Shown here one piece after another: positions 18,829-26,152 of a stretch of 64,000 nucleotides of DNA. Source of the stretch: Roseateles sp049532965 (GTDB taxonomy: Bacteria; Pseudomonadota; Gammaproteobacteria; Burkholderiales; Burkholderiaceae_C). The notes below the pieces were generated by a model. That model made no database searches and was not told where the DNA came from. It saw only the letters and a list, made by a program, of their open reading frames with translations. The stretch is from NCBI RefSeq assembly GCF_049532965.1, contig NZ_CP186694.1, forward strand, positions 4,526,001-4,590,000, written 5' to 3'. Numbering within the stretch: position 1 is the first letter of the stretch; every line of letters starts with the position of its first letter. The translations under genes and the position numbers were made by a program.

Positions 18829-19662
18829 TCATTGCTGATCCCCCGTGCCGGGCTTCACGAGCACTTCGGCCCGCATCGTTTCAAGGCCACCGCCGGTTCG
18901 TACGCCGCGCACCGGACAGGCGTCCAGATAGTCCGCGCCGATCGCCAGCTTCACATGCCGGCCGTCGGCCAGACATTGGTTGCTGATGTCGTAACCGAGC
19001 CAGCCCCCCGCCATGCCGTGCGCGCCGCCGCCGCCCTCCGGCAAGCGGACCTCGGCCCAGGCGTGACTGGCGACATGCTCGACATCCGTGGCGAGGTAAC
19101 CCGAGACATAGCGCGCTGGCAGGCCCAGCAGTCGCGCGCAGCAGACGAAGACCTGCGCGTGGTCCTGGCAGACGCCTCGCCCGGTCAGGAAGGCCTCAGC
19201 CGCCGGCGTGGCCGCGTCGGTGTAGCCCTTCAGGTAGGGCATGCGTTCGCCGATCGCCGCCATCAGCGTCAACAGCGCGCTATGCGGGTCGGCCTTCGCC
19301 GCTGCCGAGAATCCCGCGGCGAAGTGCCGCAACCGGTCGTCGGCACGCGTCAGCGCGCTGTCCCGCAGGAACAGCGGTGCGGGCAGCTCGTCCTCGGGAT
19401 CGGGCGCGGGGGGCGCATCGCCGGTGTCGACCTCGCCGATCGCACGCAGCACGATGTCTCGCCGCCGTCCGTCCAGGCTCAGCACATGCATCGTGTTGCC
19501 GAAGGCGTCCTGGCAGGCGCTCGCTGGCGCAGGCAGCTCCAGCCGCCAATGCAGCACCGTCATGCGGCGTGATGGCCGGGGCGTCAGCCGCAGGTACTGT
19601 GTGCTGCGTGCCAGCGGTGCGTCGTAGTCGTAGACCGTTTCGTGCGAGATGTGCAGATGCAT
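18829..19662 (-). CDS. Transglutaminase-family cysteine protease/amidase of the Anbu cluster
   Basis: 277 residues. The N-terminal beta domain begins MHLHISHETVYDYDAPL. The papain-like transglutaminase core holds a full triad: Cys165 in GVCQDHAQ, His200 in SHAWAEV and Asp225 in GYDISN. No signal peptide is seen, so it is cytoplasmic. In Anbu clusters this enzyme is thought to hydrolyse or transfer an amide bond made by the partner ATP-grasp ligase. That role is inferred from genome context in published surveys, not demonstrated here. It lies 34 bp downstream of the alpha-E gene. Confidence 0.92.
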   Translation of the reverse strand: MHLHISHETVYDYDAPLARSTQYLRLTPRPSRRMTVLHWRLELPAPASACQDAFGNTMHVLSLDGRRRDIVLRAIGEVDTGDAPPAPDPEDELPAPLFLRDSALTRADDRLRHFAAGFSAAAKADPHSALLTLMAAIGERMPYLKGYTDAATPAAEAFLTGRGVCQDHAQVFVCCARLLGLPARYVSGYLATDVEHVASHAWAEVRLPEGGGGAHGMAGGWLGYDISNQCLADGRHVKLAIGADYLDACPVRGVRTGGGLETMRAEVLVKPGTGDQQ

Positions 19663-19696
19663 GGCGATGTCTCCGGCGCGCGGTCGGGTGCCGCGT

Positions 19697-20665
19697 TCAT
19701 TGGGCCTCGAAGTAGGCGTGCTGGATGTCCAGGCTCAGCCGCGCCGAGTCTTCCAGGAAGCCGGTCAACCACGGGTGCAGGCCCTGGTCGAGGATCTCGT
19801 CGACGGCGCCGTATTCGAGGCGCAGCGCCAGCCGTCCGGCGCTCTGCTTCGCCGTCCGTCCGGCGTCCTCCGCGCCTTCGCGTGCCTCGATCTGCGGCAG
19901 GATCGCACGGATCTCGTCGCAGCAGGCGCGCAGCGAGCGCGGCACGTCCGGCCTCAGGATCAGCAGCTCCGTCACGCGGCGGCCGTTGAGGCTGTCGCGA
20001 TAGGCAGCATGGTAGGCCTCGAAGGCCGACAGCGAGCGCAGCAGCGCATTCCACGCATAGAAGTCGGGAGCGCTTTCGCTGGGCGCGTCAACCGGCGCGA
20101 GCGTGTCCACCGCTGGTGCGATCAACTGGGACTTCACGTCGAGCAGCCGCGCGGTGTTGTCGGCGCGCTCGACGAAGGTGCCGAGCCGGATGAACCAGTA
20201 CGCATCGTTGCGCTGCAAGGTGCCGTAGGTCGCGCCGCGGAAGAGGTGAGAGCGCTCCTTCACCCAGTCGAAGAAGGACGACGGCTCGGCGAAGCCCTTG
20301 CGCGCCAGCCCGCGCGCTTCCAGCCAACTGGTGTTGATGGCCTCCCACATCTCCGCGGTGATCTGGCCCCGCACCGCATGCGCGTTCTCGCGCGCCTGCC
20401 GGATGCACGAGAGCACGGAGGCCGGGTTGTCGAGGTCCAGTCCCATGAAGCGGAACAGCTGCTCGGCGCTCAGGCCGGGATGCCGCGCCTGATAGGCCTC
20501 GAGCGTGCCGGTCACCGCGAGCGGCGCAGCCAGCTCCGTGGCGGCGCCGCGCGACTGCGGCAGCAACGAGAGCGAATGGGTCACGTCGAGCATCCGCACG
20601 AGGTTCTCGGCGCGCTCCAGGTAGCGGCTCATCCAGTAGAGCTGGGCGGCGGTGCGGCTCAACAT
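19697..20665 (-). CDS. Alpha-E domain protein of the Anbu cluster
   Basis: 322 residues, entirely alpha-helical in appearance, starting MLSRTAAQLYWMSRYLERAENLVRML. This is the signature of the alpha-E family, named for its conserved glutamates. There is no signal or membrane segment. It is always linked to the circularly permuted ATP-grasp and transglutaminase genes, sometimes fused to them, so it probably acts as a structural or substrate-carrying partner. Catalytic function is unknown. The gene sits 82 bp after the ATP-grasp gene. Confidence 0.9.
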   Translation of the reverse strand: MLSRTAAQLYWMSRYLERAENLVRMLDVTHSLSLLPQSRGAATELAAPLAVTGTLEAYQARHPGLSAEQLFRFMGLDLDNPASVLSCIRQARENAHAVRGQITAEMWEAINTSWLEARGLARKGFAEPSSFFDWVKERSHLFRGATYGTLQRNDAYWFIRLGTFVERADNTARLLDVKSQLIAPAVDTLAPVDAPSESAPDFYAWNALLRSLSAFEAYHAAYRDSLNGRRVTELLILRPDVPRSLRACCDEIRAILPQIEAREGAEDAGRTAKQSAGRLALRLEYGAVDEILDQGLHPWLTGFLEDSARLSLDIQHAYFEAQ

Positions 20666-20747
20666 GTCGAGCCTCCCGTCGAGCCGTCCTCAAGGCAGGC
20701 GAGCGCCCCCACGGGGGGCAGCGAACGAAATGGGCGTGCGGGCAGCA

Positions 20748-22178
20748 TCATGTTCTCTCCAGGATCCAGGTGTCTTTCGTCCCGCCGCCCTGCGACGAAT
20801 TGACGACCAGCGAACCCGCCTTCAGCGCCACCCGCGTCAGGCCGCCGGCGACCATGTTGACCTCGCGGCCCGAGAGCACGAAGGGCCGCAGATCGATGTG
20901 GCGCGGCGCGATGCCGCGCTCGACGAAGGTCGGGCAGCTCGACAGGCACAGCGTGGGCTGCGCGATGTAGTTGGACGGGTTTGCCTTGACGCGTTCCTTG
21001 AAGTCCGCCACCTCTGCCGCCGTCGAGGCCGGCCCGACCAGCATCCCGTAGCCGCCGGCGCCGTGAACTTCCTTCACCACCAGCTCCGCCATGTGGTTCA
21101 GCACATGGTCGAGGTCCTCCGGCTTGCGGCACTGCCAGGTCGGCACGTTGTGCAGGATGGGCTCCTCGCCGAGGTAGAAGCGGATCATGTCCGGCACGTA
21201 CGGGTAGATGGACTTGTCGTCCGCGACGCCGGTGCCGATCGCGTTGGCCAGCACCACGTGGCCCTGCTTGTAGACGGACAGCAGCCCCGGCACGCCCAGC
21301 ATCGAATCGGCGCGGAAGGCCAGCGGGTCGAGGAAGGCGTCGTCGATGCGGCGATAGATCACGTCCACGCGCTTGGGGCCGACGGTGGTGCGCATGAACA
21401 CGAAGCCGTCCTTGACGAACAGGTCCTGGCCCTCGACCAGCTCCACGCCCATCTGCTGAGCGAGGAAGGCGTGCTCGAAGTACGCCGAGTTGAACGGCCC
21501 CGGGGTCAGCACGACGACGGTCGGGTTGTCCGCCGGGCTGGCCTGGCGCAGCGTGTTGAGCAGCAGCGCCGGGTAGTGCGCGACGGGCGCGATCGAGTAC
21601 TTCGCGAACAGCTCGGGGAAGAGCCGCATCATCATCTTGCGGTTCTCCAGCATGTAGCTGACGCCGGAGGGGACGCGCAGGTTGTCCTCGAGGACGTAAT
21701 AGCCGCCGTCGGCATGCCGGATCAGGTCCACGCCGGTGATGTGCGCGTAGACGCCCAGCGGCAGGTCCAGTCCCTGCATCGCCGGCTGGTACTGCGCATT
21801 CGCGAAGACCTGCTCGGCCGGGATCAGGCCGGCCTTCACGATGTCGTGGTCGTGGTAGATGTCCCAGAGGAAGCGGTTGAGCGCGGTGACGCGCTGGCGC
21901 AGGCCGCGTTCGAGCATGCGCCATTCGTCGGCGGGGACGATGCGCGGGACGGTGTCGAAGGGGATCAGGCGCTCGGCGCCGGCTTCGTCGCCGTAGACGG
22001 CGAAGGTGATGCCGACCTTGTGGAACAGCAGGTCCGCCTCGGCGCGCTTCTTGGCCAGCGCTTCGGGGGTCTGCGCGTGCAACCAGTCGGCGAAGGCCTG
22101 GTAGCTCGGCCGGATCGCGCCGCTTTGCAGCAGCATCTCGTCATAGTGGCCCGCGGCCGGAAGGGTCAGCGCATGCAT
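20748..22178 (-). CDS. Circularly permuted ATP-grasp type 2 protein, first gene of the Anbu cluster
   Basis: 476 residues from the ATG at 22178; the longer open frame upstream reads as Arg/Pro-rich noise. Recognisable family stretches are LFHKVGITFAVYGDEAGAERLIPFD, ALNRFLWDIYHD, YVLEDNLRVPSGVSYMLENR and the glycine-rich VKEVHGAGGYGMLVGPAST, which corresponds to the nucleotide-binding part of the permuted ATP-grasp. The C-terminal DLRPFVLSG... NSSQGGGTKDTWIL is also typical. ATP-grasp ligases activate a carboxylate as acyl phosphate and join it to an amine, so peptide or amide ligation is expected. It is divergent from modA. Confidence 0.92.
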   Translation of the reverse strand: MHALTLPAAGHYDEMLLQSGAIRPSYQAFADWLHAQTPEALAKKRAEADLLFHKVGITFAVYGDEAGAERLIPFDTVPRIVPADEWRMLERGLRQRVTALNRFLWDIYHDHDIVKAGLIPAEQVFANAQYQPAMQGLDLPLGVYAHITGVDLIRHADGGYYVLEDNLRVPSGVSYMLENRKMMMRLFPELFAKYSIAPVAHYPALLLNTLRQASPADNPTVVVLTPGPFNSAYFEHAFLAQQMGVELVEGQDLFVKDGFVFMRTTVGPKRVDVIYRRIDDAFLDPLAFRADSMLGVPGLLSVYKQGHVVLANAIGTGVADDKSIYPYVPDMIRFYLGEEPILHNVPTWQCRKPEDLDHVLNHMAELVVKEVHGAGGYGMLVGPASTAAEVADFKERVKANPSNYIAQPTLCLSSCPTFVERGIAPRHIDLRPFVLSGREVNMVAGGLTRVALKAGSLVVNSSQGGGTKDTWILERT

Positions 22179-22407
22179 GAGGTCTCCAGGGACGGGCCGT
22201 CTCCGGGCGGGCGGCCCGGCGGGGCAGGTTGCAAGGCCCGTGCCCACGGTGGGGCGATCCGGGGGCCGGGATGAGCGCCAGCTTGACCGTTTTTGGTGCG
22301 TCTGGAAAGCCCGCCCCGGGCCGGTGCGGCGAATCGTCCGGAAGGCGCCCGGCCCTGGTGCGCCGCCCCGGCCCGGTCGCGCGCCGAGGTGGCTGGCTTC
22401 GGGTGTA

Positions 22408-23262
22408 ATGCACGCCATGACTGCCTTCCGATGCCTTGGACAGCCTGGTGCGAAAGACCCTCACCCCCACCCTCTCCCGCAAGCGGGAGAGGGAGTCATA
22501 CTCAAACGCGGCCTGCGCACGGCCGCCATCGCCGTTGCGGCGCTCACCCTCGGCGTCTTCGCTCCCGCCCGGGCCGCCGATGTGACCGTCTCCGCCGCGG
22601 CCAGTCTGACCAACGCGTTCAAGGACCTGGCCCCCGCCTTCGAGGCCGCCCACCCCGGCACTCGCCTGCAGTTCAACTTCGCCGCCTCCGACGCCCTGCT
22701 GGCGCAGATCGCCAAGGGCGCGCCGGTCGACGTGTTCGCCTCGGCCGACCAGGAGACGATGGACAAGGCCCAGCAGCAGAAGCTGCTCCTGGAGGGCACC
22801 CGCCGCAACTTCGTCAGCAACGCGCTGGTGGTCATCACGCCGGTCGACGGAGGCGTGACGCTGGCCTCGTTGTCCGACCTCCGCCAGCCAGCCGTCCGCC
22901 GCATCGCGATCGGCCGGCCCGAGGGTGTCCCCGTCGGCCGCTACGCCAAGGCCGCGCTGGAGAAGGCCCGCCTGTGGCCCGCCATCGAGCCCAAGGCGGT
23001 CTTCGCGCAGAACGTCCGCCAGGCGCTGGACTACGTCGCGCGCGGCGAGACCGAGGCCGGCTTCGTCTATGCGACGGACGCCCTGGTGCTGAAGGAGAAG
23101 GTCCGCATCCTCTTCACCGTCCCGACCGACCTCCCGATCGCGTACCCGATCGCTGTCACGACGGGCGGGGCGAATGCCGCCGGCGGCAGGCAGTTCATCG
23201 ACTTCGTCGCCTCGCCCGCCGGGCAGGCGGTGTTGGCCCGGCATGGCTTCCTCAAGCCCTGA
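22408..23262 (+). CDS. modA: Molybdate ABC transporter, periplasmic binding protein
   Basis: 284 residues. A signal-like helix (RTAAIAVAALTLGVFAPARA) precedes the mature start ADVTVSAAASLTNAFKDLAPAF. DVFASADQETMD, ALVVITP and AGFVYATDALV are ModA motifs; the protein binds molybdate or tungstate. The signal is preceded by about 30 odd residues (HPHPLPQAGEG) encoded by an inserted palindromic repeat. No start codon occurs between that repeat and the signal helix, so translation must begin upstream, at ATG 22408 or 22417. The unusually long n-region could affect export. modB starts 31 bp after the stop. Confidence 0.9.
   Translation: MHAMTAFRCLGQPGAKDPHPHPLPQAGEGVILKRGLRTAAIAVAALTLGVFAPARAADVTVSAAASLTNAFKDLAPAFEAAHPGTRLQFNFAASDALLAQIAKGAPVDVFASADQETMDKAQQQKLLLEGTRRNFVSNALVVITPVDGGVTLASLSDLRQPAVRRIAIGRPEGVPVGRYAKAALEKARLWPAIEPKAVFAQNVRQALDYVARGETEAGFVYATDALVLKEKVRILFTVPTDLPIAYPIAVTTGGANAAGGRQFIDFVASPAGQAVLARHGFLKP
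22458..22495. repeat. Short copy of the palindromic repeat inside the 5' coding region of modA
   Basis: CCCTCTCCCGC (22470-22480), AA, GCGGGAGAGGG (22483-22493) is a perfect 11-bp stem preceded by CCCTCACCCCCAC. It matches the hairpin at 1471-1494 and those at 48.6-49.0 kb. Here it is read through in frame as part of ModA. The stem could also fold in the mRNA close to the start codon and reduce translation. Confidence 0.8.
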
Positions 23263-23292
23263 CCGCCTGAACCTCGACGCACCCCGACGCCT

Positions 23293-23961
23293 GTGGAACC
23301 CGCCTGGATCGCGCTGGCCCTCTCGCTGAAGGTGGCCGGATGGGCCACGGCGCTCAACCTGGTGCTCGGCGTCGCGGCCGGCTTCGCCCTGGCCCGTTGC
23401 CGGTTCCCCGGCCGCGAGCTGCTCGACGCCGTGCTGACGCTGCCCATGGTGCTGCCGCCCACGGTGCTGGGCTACTACCTGCTCGTCGTCATCGGCAAGC
23501 GCGGCTGGCTGGGCAGTTGGCTCTGGGAGCACTTCGGCATCAACCTGATCTTCACCTGGCAGGGCGCGGTGATCGCCGCGACGCTGGTCGCGTTCCCGCT
23601 GGTGATGAAGTCGGCCCGCGCCGCCTTCGAGGGCGTCGACCCCCAACTGGAGCGGGCCGCACGGGTGCTCGGGCTCGGCGAGTGGGCGGTGTTCTTCCGC
23701 GTCACGCTGCCGATGGCCTGGCGCGGCGTGCTGGCCGGCGTGCTGCTGGCCTTCGCCCGTGCGCTCGGTGAGTTCGGCGCGACGCTGATGGTGGCCGGCA
23801 GCATTCCTGGCAAGACGCAGACGCTGTCCGTCGCGGTCTATGAGGCGGTGCAGGCGGGACAGGACGACACCGCCAACCTGCTGGTGCTGATCGTGTCGGT
23901 GACCTGCGTCGTGGTGCTGCTGGCGGCCGGTCGGCTGGCGGGGCCGAGGAGCGTCCCATGA
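23293..23961 (+). CDS. modB: Molybdate ABC transporter permease
   Basis: 222 residues from a GTG start, the first plausible start after modA. Five or six membrane helices are visible. The motifs LPMVLPPTVLGYYLL and the EAA loop (LERAARVLGLGEWAVFFRVTLPMAWRGVLAG) followed by FARALGEFGATLMVAGSIPGKTQT are typical ModB. The stop overlaps the modC ATG (ATGA), so ModB and ModC are translationally coupled. Confidence 0.95.
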   Translation: MEPAWIALALSLKVAGWATALNLVLGVAAGFALARCRFPGRELLDAVLTLPMVLPPTVLGYYLLVVIGKRGWLGSWLWEHFGINLIFTWQGAVIAATLVAFPLVMKSARAAFEGVDPQLERAARVLGLGEWAVFFRVTLPMAWRGVLAGVLLAFARALGEFGATLMVAGSIPGKTQTLSVAVYEAVQAGQDDTANLLVLIVSVTCVVVLLAAGRLAGPRSVP

Positions 23962-24632
23962 GCTTCGACGTCCGCATCCGCAAGCGCATCGAGGGCGGGG
24001 GACGGCGCTTCGAGCTCGACGTCGCTTTCTCCACCGACGCGCGCCGTACCGTGATCTACGGCCCGTCGGGCGCAGGCAAGAGCCTGACGCTGCAGACGAT
24101 CGCCGGCCTGCTCAAGCCCGACGAGGGCTCGATCCTGATCGACGGACAGCCGGTCTTCGACGCCGCCCGGCGCGTCGATGTCCCCGCGCGGGAGCGGCGC
24201 CTGGGCTTCCTGTTCCAGGACTACGCGCTGTTCCCGCACCTGACCGTGCGGCAGAACATCGCCTTCGCGTTGAAGCGCGGCTGGCTCAACCCCTCCCGGC
24301 ATGGAGGCGGCGAGGCCGTCGAGCGCTGGATCCAGGCCTTCGAGCTGGAGCGCGTGGCGCAGCAGCGGCCGCACCAGCTGTCGGGCGGCCAGCGTCAGCG
24401 CACCGCGCTGGCGCGCGCGCTGGTCAACGGGCCGCGCGCCTTGCTGCTCGACGAACCGTTCTCGGCGCTGGATCCGGCGCTGCGCGGACGCATGCGCGCG
24501 GAGCTCGACACCCTGCTCGAGCGCGTCGCCGTGCCGATGCTGATGATCACGCACGATCCCGAGGACCTCGCGCGCTTCGGCGACCGCCGGGTGATGCTGA
24601 GCGACGGCAGGGTGGAGCACTCCGGCGCCTGA
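23958..24632 (+). CDS. modC: Molybdate ABC transporter ATP-binding protein, short form without MOP/TOBE domain
   Basis: 224 residues against about 350 for classical ModC. The ATPase is complete: Walker A GPSGAGKS, Q-loop FLFQDYALFPH, signature LSGGQRQR, Walker B ALLLDEPFSALDP and H-loop ITHDPEDLARFGD. It ends right after DGRVEHSGA, where the ATPase core ends, so the C-terminal molybdate-binding MOP domain is absent. No frameshifted remainder was seen in the 134 bp downstream. Short ModC proteins occur naturally in some bacteria. Loss of the domain would remove trans-inhibition of transport by intracellular molybdate. Confidence 0.92.
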   Translation: MSFDVRIRKRIEGGGRRFELDVAFSTDARRTVIYGPSGAGKSLTLQTIAGLLKPDEGSILIDGQPVFDAARRVDVPARERRLGFLFQDYALFPHLTVRQNIAFALKRGWLNPSRHGGGEAVERWIQAFELERVAQQRPHQLSGGQRQRTALARALVNGPRALLLDEPFSALDPALRGRMRAELDTLLERVAVPMLMITHDPEDLARFGDRRVMLSDGRVEHSGA

Positions 24633-24766
24633 AACGGCGGCAGCTCGCCGTCCCCTCGACATGTGACGAACCGCCGGTATCGCGGCCGTCCCCCCGTCAT
24701 CCAGGGGGGCGACGGACCGCGGCGCGGTCGCTAGCATCGCGTTCCGAAAAATTGGTGGGGAGGCGC

Positions 24767-26152
24767 ATGGAGACGGGAGACGTTTCGGCCGGGTCCGGGA
24801 CGGGCATCCGTGTCCGGCGGATGGGTCGCGCGATGTGGGCGCTGGCCGGGGCGATCGCCTTCCTGGCACTGTCCTTGATGCTGACCTGGCATTGGCGGGA
24901 TCGCGATGCCTTCGCGCAGCACGACGTGCTGTTCGACACCGACACCAAGTCGCGCCTCGGCTGCTACGCCGACGGCTGGGTCGGGCACGGGCGCAACACC
25001 ATCCATCCCAACCTCTGCAACCTGGTCAATCCGCCGATCCGCGCGTTGTCGACGGCGCTGAGCCCGGCGCCGGAGCGCCTCGCGATGCGCCAGCACCTCG
25101 CGCTGTGGGTGTCACCGTTGGCGGCGGCCGCCACGCTGTTCTGTCTGACGATGACCGCCGGCCGCTGGGGCGCGCGGCGCGGGCAGCGGCTGCTGCTGGG
25201 CCTGACCTTCTGCGCCGCCTTCACGACATTGTTCTTCGCCAGCGTGCCGGACCACTTCGCGCTGGGCGCGCTGACGCTGGCGATCGCGCTGTGGCTCTTC
25301 ACCGACCGACTCGCCGGCGGTCCCGTGCGGTGGCTGGCCTGGAGCGTGGCCGGGTGGTTCGCGACCAGCATCACAATCACCAACCTGATGCCGCTGGTGG
25401 CGCTGTTCCTGCTGGCCAACTGGCGGCGGATGGGAGCAGGACGCGCCCTCGCGGGCGCCGGCGCGCTGATGGTTCTCTCCGTCGCGACAGCCTTCGGAAG
25501 CGCCGTGCTGTTGAACCTCGGCTACGGCATCCACGGTATCGAGGTGCTGATGCCCAACGAGGGCACCGGCCCGCACAAGCCGGCGCCGCTGGCGGAACTG
25601 GCTTCCTTCCCGCTGCGGGTGCTGCAGTCGTTCGCGCCCGGCGCCTACGACGTGCTACCCAACGCGCTGTCGCTGCGCGAGCCGCATCACTACGCCGTCC
25701 AGTTCGAATTCGGTACCACGCGCACGCCCGGCGTCGCGGGCTGGCTGCTGGCCGGCCTGCTCGCGTTCACCGTGGCGCTGCGCTGGCGGCGGGGCGGTAC
25801 TGACCGCACGATGCTGTTGGGGCTGGCGGGCGCGGTGCTGTTCCATGGCGTGCTGCATGCGCGGCTCGGGACCGATTACTTCCTTTATTCCTTCCATTGG
25901 GCCGAGCCCCTGGTGCTGCTGCTGATGCTGCCGGAGCCCGGCCATTCGCCCGCGCAAGCGCAGGCTGCCGCCGCCCGTCCGGTCTGCCGGCGCCTGCATG
26001 CCGGCCTGCTGGCGGCGCTGGTGATCGCGTTGGCGCTGAACTCGGGCGCCGTGTTGCGGGCCGTAGATGCCGACCTGGCTCGCCACTGGCGGCCCTGGAC
26101 CGAGGCCGACGGCACGCCGGCCACCGGCCCGGCTCCGGAGATCCGCCCATGA
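24767..26152 (+). CDS. Polytopic membrane protein of unknown function, partner of the HAD-UbiA fusion
   Basis: 461 residues with about ten to eleven hydrophobic helices. The first helix (about 23-42) is followed by a loop with DTDTKSRLGCYADGW and NTIHPNLCNL, which would face the periplasm. This layout, an acidic first loop after helix 1 and many further helices, recalls GT-C glycosyltransferases and related lipid-linked sugar enzymes, but no family motif could be assigned. GGGGAGG just before the ATG at 24767 is a close ribosome site. The stop overlaps the next gene in ATGA, so the two proteins are made together. A role in transferring a polyprenyl-phosphate sugar is inferred from the partner only. 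Confidence 0.65.
   Translation: METGDVSAGSGTGIRVRRMGRAMWALAGAIAFLALSLMLTWHWRDRDAFAQHDVLFDTDTKSRLGCYADGWVGHGRNTIHPNLCNLVNPPIRALSTALSPAPERLAMRQHLALWVSPLAAAATLFCLTMTAGRWGARRGQRLLLGLTFCAAFTTLFFASVPDHFALGALTLAIALWLFTDRLAGGPVRWLAWSVAGWFATSITITNLMPLVALFLLANWRRMGAGRALAGAGALMVLSVATAFGSAVLLNLGYGIHGIEVLMPNEGTGPHKPAPLAELASFPLRVLQSFAPGAYDVLPNALSLREPHHYAVQFEFGTTRTPGVAGWLLAGLLAFTVALRWRRGGTDRTMLLGLAGAVLFHGVLHARLGTDYFLYSFHWAEPLVLLLMLPEPGHSPAQAQAAAARPVCRRLHAGLLAALVIALALNSGAVLRAVDADLARHWRPWTEADGTPATGPAPEIRP

Noticed and set aside
22179..22407. Extra N-terminal coding sequence for the ATP-grasp gene or modA in the divergent gap
   Set aside because: Both extended frames read as Pro/Arg/Gly-rich sequence without homology pattern; starts at 22178 (minus) and 22408 (plus) fit the families.
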